A stretch of DNA of 64,000 nt from Gaiellasilicea sp963791905. Lineage in GTDB: Bacteria; Actinomycetota; Thermoleophilia; Gaiellales; Gaiellaceae. The first letter of the stretch is position 1; every line of letters starts with the position of its first letter. The notes under the pieces were generated by a model. That model ran no database searches. It worked only from the letters and a program-made list of their open reading frames with translations, and was not told the DNA's origin. The translations under genes and the position numbers were made by a program. Shown piece after piece: positions 17,291 through 28,798 of the stretch. Where the stretch lies: assembly GCA_963791905.1 (NCBI GenBank), contig CAWBTX010000007.1:124001-188000 (forward strand), written 5' to 3'.

Positions 17291-18355
17291 ATGCGACGGT
17301 GGCAGCTCGTTCTGCTTCTCCTGGTGTTGGCGCTCGCGGCCGGGTGCGGCAGCGACGACGACGGCGAGAGCGCCGGCACCGATACCACCGCCGCCACGAC
17401 CGAGACCGAGACCCAGGCCGCACCGGGCTCGAAGCTTCGCGTCGGCCTCGTCACCGATATCGGCGGTCTCGACGATCGCTCGTTCAACTTCCTCGCGAAC
17501 CGGGGTCTTACCCGCGCGGAGGACGAGCTCGGCGTCGAAGGGCGCGTCGTCGTCTCGCGCTCGAACGCGGACTATGTGCCGAACCTGGCCACGCTCGCCC
17601 AGCAGGACTACGACCTCGTCGTCGGCGTCGGCTTCCTGATGGCCGACGCGGTCGAGACGGTTGCGGGCCAGTTTCCGGAGACGAACTTCGCGATCATCGA
17701 CTACTCGCAGGCCGCGATGCCGTCGAAGCCGAAGAACGTCCGCGGGCTGCTCTTCAAGGAGCAGGAGGCCGGCTACCTCGTCGGGTACCTCGCGGGGCTC
17801 GTCGTCGAGGAGACGGGCGGCGCCAACCCGCTCGTGAGCTCCGTCGGCGGTCAGAAGCTCCCGCCGGTCGACCGGTACATCGCGGGCTTCCAGGCGGGCG
17901 CGAAGGCGGCCAGCCCCGGGATCAAGACGCTGAACGCCTATTCGCAGGACTTCGTCGACCAGGCGAAGTGCAAGGAGATCGCGCTGAACCAGATCTCCCG
18001 CGGCTCCAAAGTCGTGTTCCAGGTCGCCGGCGCGTGCGGCCTCGGCGCGCTGAACGCCGCCGACGAGCAAAACGTCGACGGGATCGGCGTGGACGCCGAC
18101 CAGTCCTACCTCGGCCCCCACATCCTCACGAGCGCCCTGAAGAAGGTGGACGTGGCCGTCTACCAGACCATCCAGGAGGTCCAGGACGGCGCCTTCGCGG
18201 GCGGCGCGGACACGACGTTCGACGTCGCCTCGGGCGGCGTCGGCCTCGGCACCGTCGCGGACGACGTCTCGGGCGACATCGTCGCTCAGGTGAACGAGGT
18301 GGAGGAGCAGATCGCCAACCGCGAGCTGACCAACATTCCGGAGCGAGTCCGCTAG
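17291..18355 (+). CDS. BMP family nucleoside-binding lipoprotein (paralog 2)
   Basis: A 354-residue BMP/PnrA-family receptor. The N-terminus MRRWQLVLLLLVLALAAGC carries a lipobox (LAAGC), so the mature protein is lipid-anchored at Cys19, followed by a Ser/Thr/Glu-rich tether. The core matches paralog 1 closely (VTDIGGLDDRSFNFLANRGL, KNVRGLLFKEQEAGYLVGYL, NAYSQDFVDQAKCKEIALNQ). It sits directly upstream of the ATPase and the two permeases and is the likely main receptor of that importer. Confidence 0.92.
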   Translation: MRRWQLVLLLLVLALAAGCGSDDDGESAGTDTTAATTETETQAAPGSKLRVGLVTDIGGLDDRSFNFLANRGLTRAEDELGVEGRVVVSRSNADYVPNLATLAQQDYDLVVGVGFLMADAVETVAGQFPETNFAIIDYSQAAMPSKPKNVRGLLFKEQEAGYLVGYLAGLVVEETGGANPLVSSVGGQKLPPVDRYIAGFQAGAKAASPGIKTLNAYSQDFVDQAKCKEIALNQISRGSKVVFQVAGACGLGALNAADEQNVDGIGVDADQSYLGPHILTSALKKVDVAVYQTIQEVQDGAFAGGADTTFDVASGGVGLGTVADDVSGDIVAQVNEVEEQIANRELTNIPERVR

Positions 18356-18438
18356 GAAGCGGCCGTCGGGCGGCTCCTCCAGGGATTTTCGCGCGGGGTG
18401 CCGGCTTTGCCGGTGCCGCCTTGCGCCGACAAGGAGGT

Positions 18439-18444
18439 TAGGAT
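18439..18444 (+). promoter_or_regulatory. TAGGAT before the nucleoside ABC ATPase gene
   Basis: TAGGAT ends 7 nt before GTG 18452. An AAGGAGG lies at 18431-18437, too far for normal initiation at that GTG. Either element could serve, depending on where transcription starts. Confidence 0.4.
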
Positions 18445-18451
18445 CGCCGTC

Positions 18452-19980
<1,529 letters not shown>

Positions 19981-19984
<4 letters not shown>

Positions 19985-21279
19985 GCGGGAGCGACCTCGA
20001 GGGCGGGCCGGAGGAGGGCTCGGGCAAGGTCGAGGCGCCGCCCACCGGTCCAGCCGAGGGATACTCGCCGAGCATCGCCACCCGCTACGCGATCTGGCAG
20101 AAGGCGGGCGGGCTCCTCGTGCCCTTCCTCACGGTCGTGCTCGCGTTCCTGATCGGCGGCGTGGTCGTCCTCATCACCTCGGGCAAGAATCCACTCACCA
20201 CCTACCAGGCGATCTTCGAGGGCGCCGGCCTGAACTGGTTCCTCGAGGTGGGGTCGTACGAGCTGCGGGTCCCCTTCACGGACGCCCACATCCCGTTTCC
20301 GTGGAACGTCAACGACATCGAGTCGACGGCCGCGTTCAACTTGCAGCAGACGCTGATCGCGTTCGTGCCGCTGGTGCTTACCGGTCTCGCGGTCGCCTTC
20401 GCCTTCCGCTGCGGGATGTTCAACATCGGCACGCAGGGCCAGTACCTGGCCGGGTCGATCTTCGCCGTCTGGATCGGCTCGGAGCTGCCGGGGCTCCCCG
20501 GGTTCGTCCACCTCATGCTGGCGATCGTCGTCGGTGCCCTCGCCGGCGCGCTCTGGGCCGGCATCGCCGGCTTTCTCAAGGCGACGCGGGGCGTGCATGA
20601 GGTCATCTCGACGATCATGCTGAACTGGATCGCCGTCTGGGTCGGAACGTTCCTCTTCAGCCTCGGCGGGCCGCTCCAGAACGACACGCAGCCCTTCGTG
20701 CCGGTCTCGAACGACGTGCTCGAGGAGGCGAGACTCCCCATCTTCTGGGGCGATCCGTTCCTGCAGGCGCTCCACGTCGGCTTCTTCGTCGCGCTGGGCG
20801 CGCTCGTCGCCTACTGGATCACGCTGAACCGGACGACGCTCGGCTACGAGGTGCGCGCGGTCGGATTCAACCCCGAGGCCGCGCGGTACGGCGGCATCTC
20901 GGTGGCGCGCAACTACTTCCTTGCGATGGCGATCTCGGGCCTGTTCGCGGGCCTGGCCGGTGCGATCGACATCCTCGGCTGGCAGTTTCGGATCAACACC
21001 AACGATGTGCTGGTTTCGTCGCAGATCGCCTTCGTCGGGATCGCGGTCGCGCTGCTCGGGCGGAACACGGCCGTCGGCGTCGGGCTAGCGGCCATGCTGT
21101 TCGCGGCCCTGACGGTGGGCACGTCGACCCGCAACCTCGATCCGGAGATCTTCCCGCCCGAGCTGGCCTCGAACCTGACCGTCATCATCCAGGGGCTCGT
21201 GGTGCTCTTCGTCGGGGCCGACGTGCTGATCCTCTACCTCCTCAGCAAGGCGAGACTCGGGAAGAAGCCCGCGACGTGA
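19981..21279 (+). CDS. nupP: Nucleoside ABC transporter permease 1
   Basis: A 432-residue permease of the BPD_transp_2 (RbsC/YufP) type, with about 9-10 hydrophobic segments and a hydrophilic N-terminus of about 40 residues. The family loop GVHEVISTIMLNWIA and the late signature EVRAVGFNPEAARYGGISV are present. The TTG start overlaps the ATPase stop by TTGA, and its own TGA overlaps the next gene's GTG. It is part of a tightly coupled operon. Confidence 0.9.
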
Positions 21280-22469
21280 TCGAGCGGCTCCTCGCACGGC
21301 TGCCGCGAGGCGTGCGCGCCCTCGCCCTGGCAGGCATCGTCATCGGCCTCGCCGCCTTCTGGGTCGCGCTGCCGCCGCTCAAGGTGCGGGAACCGCTCGT
21401 GCCCGTCGTGATCGGCTTCGTCGCGATCGGCATCGGCGCCTTCGCGCTCAGCCGCGGCGTGAGCCGACTCGGCTTCGGCGCCACGTTCGCCGGCGTGGCC
21501 GGCATGATCCTCGGCTACGTCGCCACTCGCTCGAGCGTCGAGAACCTGGATCAGGTGGTGGTCTGGTCGGCGCTCTTTGCCGCCATGCTGCGCTACGCCA
21601 CGCCGCTCGCCTTTGCCGCGATCGGCGGCATCTTCTCCGAGCGGAGCGGCGTGGTGAACATCGGCCTCGAGGGGATGCTGCTCAGCGGCGCCTTCTTCGG
21701 CATCCTGGCCGCCGACAAGCTGAACTCGTGGGTGCTCGGGCTGCTCGCGGCGGCGCTCTCCGGCGCGCTCTTCGCGCTCGTCCACGCGTTTTTCGCCATC
21801 CACTTGCGTGCGGATCAGGTCGTCGGCGGCTTCGCGATCAACTTCCTCGCGCTCGGGATCACCGGTTATCTCTTCATCGACATCTACGGCGGCGAGGGCA
21901 CACCGCCGGACATCTCCGAGATCCCCGACGTGCACCTGGCGTTTCTCGAGGACTGGTACTTCATCGGGCCGATCCTCGGCCAGCTCAACCTGATGATCTG
22001 GCTCGCCGCAGCCACGGTGGTGCTGGCGTGGGCTTTTCTCTTCAAGACGCCGCTCGGGCTGCGCCTGCGGGCGGTCGGTGAACACCCTCGCGCGGCGGAG
22101 ACAGTCGGCATCTCCGTCTACGCAACCCGGTACGCGGCTGTCGTCTTCTCGGGCGTCCTGGCGGCTCTCGGCGGCGCGTATCTCTCGATCGGGTTCGTGA
22201 ACTCCTTCAACCAGAACATGACGGCGGGGCGGGGCTTCATCGCGCTCGCAATCGTGATCTGCGGGAGGTGGCGCCCGTTCAGCGCGGCCGCGTTCGCGCT
22301 CCTCTTCGGCCTCGCGAGCGCGCTCTCGGACAGGCTGCCCATCTATTCGGAGTCGGGCGCCGTGCTCTTCCGCGCCCTGCCCTACGTGCTCACGCTGATC
22401 GTGGTCGCGGGCGTCATCGGCCGTTCAATTCCTCCGGCAGCAGTTGGCCGTCCCTATAGCAAGCAATAA
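21276..22469 (+). CDS. nupQ: Nucleoside ABC transporter permease 2
   Basis: A 397-residue permease of the YufQ type. Diagnostic blocks are FAAIGGIFSERSGVVNIGLE near residue 110, LRADQVVGGFAINFLALGIT, and RLRAVGEHPRAAETVGISVY. It has multiple hydrophobic segments. The GTG start overlaps the upstream TGA. It forms the transmembrane heterodimer with permease 1. Confidence 0.92.
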   Translation: MIERLLARLPRGVRALALAGIVIGLAAFWVALPPLKVREPLVPVVIGFVAIGIGAFALSRGVSRLGFGATFAGVAGMILGYVATRSSVENLDQVVVWSALFAAMLRYATPLAFAAIGGIFSERSGVVNIGLEGMLLSGAFFGILAADKLNSWVLGLLAAALSGALFALVHAFFAIHLRADQVVGGFAINFLALGITGYLFIDIYGGEGTPPDISEIPDVHLAFLEDWYFIGPILGQLNLMIWLAAATVVLAWAFLFKTPLGLRLRAVGEHPRAAETVGISVYATRYAAVVFSGVLAALGGAYLSIGFVNSFNQNMTAGRGFIALAIVICGRWRPFSAAAFALLFGLASALSDRLPIYSESGAVLFRALPYVLTLIVVAGVIGRSIPPAAVGRPYSKQ

Positions 22470-22803
22470 CAGCAGGCCGCACGGCCGCGGCAGCGCGATC
22501 CTCGCGACGCTCGTCGGCCTCCTCTCACTCGCGACGCTTCCGGTCGCCGTCGCGGTCACGCGGTCGCGCGACGACGAGTTGATGGACGCCGCGTGGGCGA
22601 TTCCCGGCGCGATCGTGCTCGGGCTCCTCGCGATGTGGCTCGCCCGACGCTCGCGCAAGCGCCTGCAGAGGGCGGTCACGAGCTCCAGCCGTGGCCGCAC
22701 CGCCCGGCTCGGACGGCTGCTCGGCCTCCTCGGCTTCCTCATCGGGGTGACGGCGGCCCTCGCCGTCGGGGTCTCTCTCGTCCTGGAGTCGGTCTCCGAC
22801 TGA
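22444..22803 (+). CDS. Small membrane protein upstream of the RodZ-like gene
   Basis: A 119-residue protein with hydrophobic segments at about residues 18-40, 50-65 and 90-112 and a basic cytoplasmic stretch between (ARRSRKRLQRAVTSSSRGR). The proposed TTG start at 22444 lies inside the end of the second permease, so translation would be coupled. I do not recognise a family. An origin as a DUF4190-like small membrane protein is possible but unproven. Confidence 0.55.
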   Translation: MAVPIASNNSRPHGRGSAILATLVGLLSLATLPVAVAVTRSRDDELMDAAWAIPGAIVLGLLAMWLARRSRKRLQRAVTSSSRGRTARLGRLLGLLGFLIGVTAALAVGVSLVLESVSD

Positions 22804-22839
22804 TTGCAGGGCCTTTTGGCCACTGCCTGAAGAGGCCGC

Positions 22840-22845
22840 TAGGAT
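22840..22845 (+). promoter_or_regulatory. -10 element TAGGAT of the RodZ-like gene
   Basis: TAGGAT ends 6 nt before GTG 22852. Leaderless arrangement. Confidence 0.65.
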
Positions 22846-22851
22846 CCCCGC

Positions 22852-23592
22852 GTGTTCGAGATCGGAAACAGCCTGCGCGAGGCCCGCCTGCGCCAGCAGC
22901 TCGACTTCCCCGAGCTCGAGCATGAGACCAAGATCCGCGCCAAGTACCTGCGCGCGCTCGAGGACGAGCGCTTCGAGCTGCTCCCCTCGCACACGTACGT
23001 CAAAGGCTTTCTGCGCTCGTATGCCGACTCGCTCGGACTCGACGGCCAGCTCTACGTCGACGAGTACAACTCGCGCTACGTCATCGGCGAGGACGAGGTG
23101 CCGATGCGGACGCGCCGCGTTCCGGCGGCTCGCCGACGCAAGAGTGAGCGGCGGGAGTCGAGCATGGTGTTACTCGCGCTGGCGCTGATCGGGGTCTTCA
23201 CGGCGCTCGTGATCGTGGCCTGGCGGTTCGGCGGCGCGGACGACCCGCGCGTGCGCGGCCTGCGGGAGAACGTCCCGACGCAGGCAAACGTCGCGCCCCG
23301 CGCCCAGCAGGTGCCCGCGGGAACCGCGCGCCTCGAGATCGTCGCGCGGCGGGGCGGGTCCTTCGTCGAGGTGCGTCGCGGGAGCCAGGCGGCGAAGAAG
23401 CCGGTCTACTCGGGCACGATCGAGCGGGGCCAGAAGCAGCGCTTCACCGGCAAGGTGCTCTGGCTGCACGTGCGCACGCCGAGGAACGTGATCGCGAAGC
23501 TGAACGGGAACCGCGTGAAGCTCGGCCCGGCCGTGAAGCGGCAGGGACTCTTCGTGACCGCGAAACGCGTCTTCCCCGCCGACCGGGCTTGA
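22852..23592 (+). CDS. RodZ-like HTH-transmembrane protein
   Basis: A 246-residue protein with a cytoplasmic XRE-type HTH (IGNSLREARLRQQLDFPELE, then TKIRAKYLRALEDERFELLP and YVKGFLRSYADSLGLD), a basic juxtamembrane stretch, one transmembrane helix (about residues 104-123) and an extracellular DUF4115 beta-domain. This is the RodZ architecture, which links the cytoskeleton to cell-wall synthesis. Such genes typically sit between ftsK and cinA/recA in Actinobacteria, as here apart from the intervening nucleoside importer. The stop overlaps the cinA TTG start. Confidence 0.85.
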   Translation: MFEIGNSLREARLRQQLDFPELEHETKIRAKYLRALEDERFELLPSHTYVKGFLRSYADSLGLDGQLYVDEYNSRYVIGEDEVPMRTRRVPAARRRKSERRESSMVLLALALIGVFTALVIVAWRFGGADDPRVRGLRENVPTQANVAPRAQQVPAGTARLEIVARRGGSFVEVRRGSQAAKKPVYSGTIERGQKQRFTGKVLWLHVRTPRNVIAKLNGNRVKLGPAVKRQGLFVTAKRVFPADRA

Positions 23593-24869
23593 TCTCGCGA
23601 CGGCCTCGCGCCGCGGTCGTCGTCACCGGTAGCGAGCTCGTCCGCGGCGAGCGGACCGATCTGAACGGGCCGTTTCTCTCGCGCTCCCTGCTCGCGCTCG
23701 GGCTCGAGCCGGCGCGCATCCACGTCGTCGGCGACGACCCGGACGAGCTCGAGCGGACGCTCCGCGAGGCGATCGCCGACGCGGATCTGGTTGCCGTCTC
23801 CGGCGGTCTCGGGCCGACGCACGACGACCGCACGGTCGAGGTCTTGGCCACAGTGGCCGGGCTGGAGCTCGAGGTTCGTCCTGACCTCCTGCGCGAGATC
23901 GAGGACTTCTCGCGCGCCGTCGCAGAGCGCATGCGTCGGCCGTACGCGGACTTCGCGGAAGGCGTGCGGAAGCAGGCGACGCTGCCGGCCGGCGCGGAGT
24001 CGCTCGGGCTCGCCGGGACGGCGCCCGGGCTCGTCGTCGAGGTGGGGGAGACGCCGGTCGTCGTGCTGCCGGGGCCGCCGTCGGAGCTGCAGCGTCTCTG
24101 GCCGAACGCGCTCGCGACGGAGCCCGTTCGCCGGGTCATGGCACGCGGCACGCCGCCGCTTCGCCGGACGCTTCGCTTCTTCGGGCCGGGCGAGTCGACC
24201 GTCGCCCACGCCTTCGCCGAGTCGGGCGGCGAGTCGGAAGGGGTGGAGGTGACGATCTGCGCGCGCGACTTCGAGATCGTGCTCGAGCTCTTCGCCGAGC
24301 CGGAGGCCGAGGAGCGCGCAGAGCGCCTGACCGCGGAACTGCAGGAGCGGCTCGGCCGCCACCTCTATTCCGACGACGGGCGCACCGTCGAGGAGATCGT
24401 GCTCGAGGAGTGCCGCCGGCGCGGGCTGACGCTCGTCACGGCCGAGTCGTGCACGGGCGGTTTGGCCGCCGCACGGCTGACCGCGGTGCCCGGCTACAGC
24501 GACGTGACGCTGGGCGGCGTCGTGGCGTACGGGAACGAGCTGAAGGTGGCGCAGCTCGGCGTCCCGTCCGAGCTGATCGAGGAGCACGGCGCCGTGTCGG
24601 CCGAGGTGGCCGAGGCGATGGCGTTCGGCGCTCGGGACCGCCTAGGCGCGGACGTCGCGATCGCGATCACAGGCGTGGCCGGGCCAGGCGGTGGAACCGA
24701 GGAGAAGCCCGTCGGGCTCGTCCTCTACCACGCGGTGACGCCCGACGGCGACCGCGGCGGATCGTTCAGCTTCCCCGGCGACCGCGACTCGATCAGACGG
24801 CGTGCAGTCGTCGCCTCGCTCCACCTCGTGCGCGTTCTTTTGTCACAGAATCGGAACGAAGTCGTGTGA
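23589..24869 (+). CDS. cinA: CinA family protein (NMN/ADP-ribose hydrolase-like)
   Basis: A 426-residue two-domain CinA. The N-terminal MoaB/MogA-like domain (VVVTGSELVRGERTDLNGPF, VSGGLGPTHDDRTVE, VVVLPGPPSEL) is linked to ADP-ribose pyrophosphatase activity in the family. The C-terminal CinA domain (VTAESCTGGLAAARLTAVPG, ITGVAGPGGGTEEKPVGLV) is linked to nicotinamide-nucleotide deamidation. TTG 23589 overlaps the RodZ-like stop. The 3' end overlaps the thpR start, and recA follows, the classic cinA-recA neighbourhood. Confidence 0.93.
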   Translation: MISRRPRAAVVVTGSELVRGERTDLNGPFLSRSLLALGLEPARIHVVGDDPDELERTLREAIADADLVAVSGGLGPTHDDRTVEVLATVAGLELEVRPDLLREIEDFSRAVAERMRRPYADFAEGVRKQATLPAGAESLGLAGTAPGLVVEVGETPVVVLPGPPSELQRLWPNALATEPVRRVMARGTPPLRRTLRFFGPGESTVAHAFAESGGESEGVEVTICARDFEIVLELFAEPEAEERAERLTAELQERLGRHLYSDDGRTVEEIVLEECRRRGLTLVTAESCTGGLAAARLTAVPGYSDVTLGGVVAYGNELKVAQLGVPSELIEEHGAVSAEVAEAMAFGARDRLGADVAIAITGVAGPGGGTEEKPVGLVLYHAVTPDGDRGGSFSFPGDRDSIRRRAVVASLHLVRVLLSQNRNEVV

Positions 24870-25432
24870 GCTCCCGCGGTAGCGTGCAGGGGGATGAACG
24901 GCTGCGTCTCTTCCTCGCCCTGCGGCTCCCTCCCGAGGTGCTCGACGACCTCGTCACGTGGCAGGAGTCGCAGCTGCGCGGCGCTGTCGTGCACGGGGCC
25001 GGTCGGATCGTGCCGCGCGAGCACCTCCACATCACGCTCGCCTTCCTCGGCTTGCGGCCGGCGGTGGAGGCCGATGCGATCTGCGGCGTGCTGGGCGAGT
25101 GCGCCGCTCGCGCCGACGACTTCGAGCTCGAGGTCGACCGGTACCGCGAGACGAGAAGCGTCGGCATGCTCGTGCTCCGCGACGAGTCCGGGCGAGCGGG
25201 GACGCTTGCCGGGGAGGTCCAGCGGCGGCTGGAGGAGCTCGGCGTGTACACGCGCGAGGAGCGGCCGTGGCTGCCGCACCTCACCGTTCTCCGCCATCGC
25301 GAGCGGCCGCGGCTTCGGCCGGAGCTGCCACGGCTCGCGGCTTTCCGTCCGTCCGACGCCGCTGCTTACATCTCCCGTCTGCACCCGTCCGGGGCCCGGT
25401 ATGAAGTGCTCGAATCGTTTGAGCTCTACTGA
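24866..25432 (+). CDS. thpR: RNA 2',3'-cyclic phosphodiesterase (2H family)
   Basis: A 188-residue 2H phosphoesterase, formerly called 2'-5' RNA ligase. Both histidine motifs are visible: HLHITLAFLG and PHLTVLRH (HxT pattern in each half). GTG 24866 overlaps the cinA stop; an in-frame GTG lies slightly downstream. It sits between cinA and recA and is presumably co-transcribed. The family hydrolyses RNA 2',3'-cyclic phosphates. Confidence 0.88.
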   Translation: MSSRGSVQGDERLRLFLALRLPPEVLDDLVTWQESQLRGAVVHGAGRIVPREHLHITLAFLGLRPAVEADAICGVLGECAARADDFELEVDRYRETRSVGMLVLRDESGRAGTLAGEVQRRLEELGVYTREERPWLPHLTVLRHRERPRLRPELPRLAAFRPSDAAAYISRLHPSGARYEVLESFELY

Positions 25433-25453
25433 TTACAAGCTAGGAGGCAAGGT

Positions 25454-26566
<1,113 letters not shown>

Positions 26567-26594
26567 GAGGGCCAGCGGCACGCGAACGGGCTGA

Positions 26595-27026
26595 GTGGTG
26601 GCCGATCGGAACGCCGTCGACATCGCGCTGCGCGCACTGCGCTCGCGCGACCGCACCGTGGCCGAGCTCGAGGCTCGCCTCACCGAGAACGGCGTGGACG
26701 ACGCCGAGCGGGACGCCGCGATCGAGACGCTCACGCGAGCCGGCTACCTCGACGACTGCCGCGTTGCGCACGCGCGCGCCGCGGCGCTCGCCGACCGCGG
26801 CTCCGGTGATGCACTGATCCGGGCGGACCTCGTCCAGCGGGGCATCGAGCAGGAGCTCGTCGAGGAGGCGCTCGCCGCGCTCGAGCCCGAGTGCGCACGC
26901 GCGGAGCGGGCGCTCGCCCGCCGTGGGCTGAGCCCGAAGACCCTGCGCTACCTCGCCTCGCGCGGCTTCGGCCGGGAGACGCTCGAGGAGGCCGTTGCGC
27001 GGGACACGGAGCGCGCGATAGGATGA
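26595..27026 (+). CDS. recX: Regulatory protein RecX
   Basis: A 143-residue helical RecX that modulates RecA filaments. Repeats of three-helix modules are visible (LRALRSRDRTVAELEARL, LTRAGYLDDCRVAHARAAAL, LIRADLVQRGIEQELVEEAL). GTG 26595 lies 28 nt after the recA stop. The TGA sits in a TAGGAT sequence. Confidence 0.88.
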   Translation: MVADRNAVDIALRALRSRDRTVAELEARLTENGVDDAERDAAIETLTRAGYLDDCRVAHARAAALADRGSGDALIRADLVQRGIEQELVEEALAALEPECARAERALARRGLSPKTLRYLASRGFGRETLEEAVARDTERAIG

Positions 27027-27260
27027 CGTGGCTTCCATTCGACGTTTTGCCTGCATAGCGCGTAAATCCTGAAAATCGCCCGTTTGACCACCACCATTCA
27101 AATCCCCCAGGTTCCCGGCACGGCGGAGGAGACGCCGGCGTTCCGCTGATCTGACGCGCCCCAGAGCCGGAGCCGGCCGGGCAGGCCGAGCGCCGGATGT
27201 GAGCAACCGCGCCTGCTTCTCGCGGTCAATCGACACCTCTCCCTGGAGGCAGGGACCATC
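27027..27260 (+). promoter_or_regulatory. Leader and promoter region of the RNase Y gene
   Basis: This 234-nt gap is AT-richer than its surroundings at 27030-27110. A possible promoter is TTCGAC (27038-27043) and GTAAAT (27062-27067) with 18 nt spacing. TTGACC at 27084-27089 has no good partner. A GGAGG lies about 12 nt before GTG 27261. I see no RNA gene. Confidence 0.4.
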
Positions 27261-28760
27261 GTGCTCACAGTCATCGCCCTGCTCGTTGGGCTCGCTCTCG
27301 GGGCGGCCGCCGCAGTGGCGCTGCTCGTCCGGCGGAGCGGCTCGCGCGTCCAGGTCGCCCACCGCGAGGCGGAGACGATCCGTCGGGAGGCGCAGATCGA
27401 CGCCCGCGAGCAGGCGGTCAAGCAGCGGGCGGAGATCGACCAGGAGATCCGAGACCGTCGCGCCGCCGCCGCCAAGTCCGAGGAGCGTCTGGCGCAGCAC
27501 GAGCAGGAGCTCGAGCGACAGGACGTCGAGGTCTCACGGCGCGAGCAGGGGCTGAACGACCGCGAGACGCACGTTCGCGAGCTCCAGGAGCAGCTGAAGT
27601 CAGCGCGCGACGACGCCGTGAAGGAGCTCGAGCGCGTTTCCGGTCTCACCGTCGCCGAGGCGAAGCAGCACCTCCTCGAGCGCTCGGAGGACCTGATCAG
27701 GCACGAGCTCGCGCGGACCGCCCGCCAGCTCGAGGAGGAGGCGCGCGTCGAGGCGAAGCGGCGCGCACGCAACCTCGTCGCCGACGCCTTGCAGCGGGTC
27801 GCCGCGAGCCACACCTCGCAGACGACCGTCACGGTCGTCGAGCTGCCCTCCGACGACATGAAGGGCCGCATCATCGGCCGTGAGGGCCGGAACATCCGCA
27901 CGCTCGAGCACCTCACCGGCGTCGACTTCATCGTCGACGACACGCCTCAGGCGGTCGTCCTGTCGTCATTCGACGGCATCCGGAGGGAGGTCGCGAGGAT
28001 GACACTCGAGAAGCTGATCGAGGACGGCCGCATCCATCCGGCGCGGATCGAGGAGATGTACTACCTCTCGAAGGCCGAGCTGGAGGATCACCTGCTAGTC
28101 GACGGCCAGCAGGCCATCTTCGAGGCGAACTGCGGTGACGTCCACGAGGAGCTCGCGAAGGTGCTCGGCCGGCTCCGCTACCGCACGAGCTACGGGCAGA
28201 ACGTCCTCAAGCACACGCTCGAGGTCGTCCACCTCGCCGGGATCATGGCGAGCGAGCTCGGGGCGAGCGTCAAGACCGCGAAGCGCGCTGCACTCCTCCA
28301 CGACATCGGCAAGGCGATGACGCACGAGGTCGAGGGCTCTCACGCGCTCATCTCGGCCCAGTGGGCCAAGCGCTACGGCGAGAGCCAGGGCGTTGTGCAC
28401 GCGATCGAGGCCCATCACCACGAGGTGCAGCCGCAGACGGTGGAGGCCGTGCTCCTCATCGCCGCCGACGCGATCTCCGCCTCCCGGCCAGGTGCGCGCG
28501 GCGAGAGCCTCGAGCACTACATCAAGCGGCTGGAGGCGCTCGAGGAAATCGCTGCGGCCAAGCAGGGGGTCGCGAAGGCGTACGCGCTGCAGGCGGGACG
28601 CGAGATCCGGGTCATCGTCGAGCCGACCGAGGTCGACGACGACGGCGCCGTGCTGCTCTCGCACGAGATCGCGCGCGAGATCGAGGACCAGCTGGAGTAC
28701 CCGGGCCAGGTGAAGGTGATTGTGATCCGGGAGAGCCGTGCGATCGAGGTCGCCAAGTAA
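27261..28760 (+). CDS. rny: Ribonuclease Y
   Basis: A 499-residue RNase Y, a membrane-anchored endonuclease that starts mRNA decay. It has an N-terminal transmembrane helix (residues 1-24), a long charged coiled coil (about 30-180), a KH domain (MKGRIIGREGRNIRTLEHLT), and an HD domain with LLHDIGKAM and the late VVHAIEAHHHEV. GTG 27261. With PNPase and RNase J also in the window, the cell has both major 5'-end/endonuclease decay routes. Confidence 0.95.
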   Translation: MLTVIALLVGLALGAAAAVALLVRRSGSRVQVAHREAETIRREAQIDAREQAVKQRAEIDQEIRDRRAAAAKSEERLAQHEQELERQDVEVSRREQGLNDRETHVRELQEQLKSARDDAVKELERVSGLTVAEAKQHLLERSEDLIRHELARTARQLEEEARVEAKRRARNLVADALQRVAASHTSQTTVTVVELPSDDMKGRIIGREGRNIRTLEHLTGVDFIVDDTPQAVVLSSFDGIRREVARMTLEKLIEDGRIHPARIEEMYYLSKAELEDHLLVDGQQAIFEANCGDVHEELAKVLGRLRYRTSYGQNVLKHTLEVVHLAGIMASELGASVKTAKRAALLHDIGKAMTHEVEGSHALISAQWAKRYGESQGVVHAIEAHHHEVQPQTVEAVLLIAADAISASRPGARGESLEHYIKRLEALEEIAAAKQGVAKAYALQAGREIRVIVEPTEVDDDGAVLLSHEIAREIEDQLEYPGQVKVIVIRESRAIEVAK

Positions 28761-28783
28761 CAGACTGTCACGAACTGCGGGGC

Positions 28784-28789
28784 TAAACT
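28784..28789 (+). promoter_or_regulatory. -10 element TAAACT of miaB
   Basis: TAAACT ends 9 nt before ATG 28799, with no Shine-Dalgarno. The spacing is slightly longer than at most leaderless starts here. Confidence 0.45.
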
Positions 28790-28798
28790 GACCCGCTG

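Noticed and set aside
25400..25453. LexA/SOS operator before recA
   Set aside because: No dyad of the GAAC-N4-GTTC type is visible. The upstream sequence is thpR coding followed by a Shine-Dalgarno.
27019..27072. Leaderless 14-codon peptide upstream of the RNase Y gene (TAGGAT then GTG 27028)
   Set aside because: The spacing is only 3 nt, unlike the 6-9 nt rule, and the TAGGAT is the recX stop context. Too weak to annotate.
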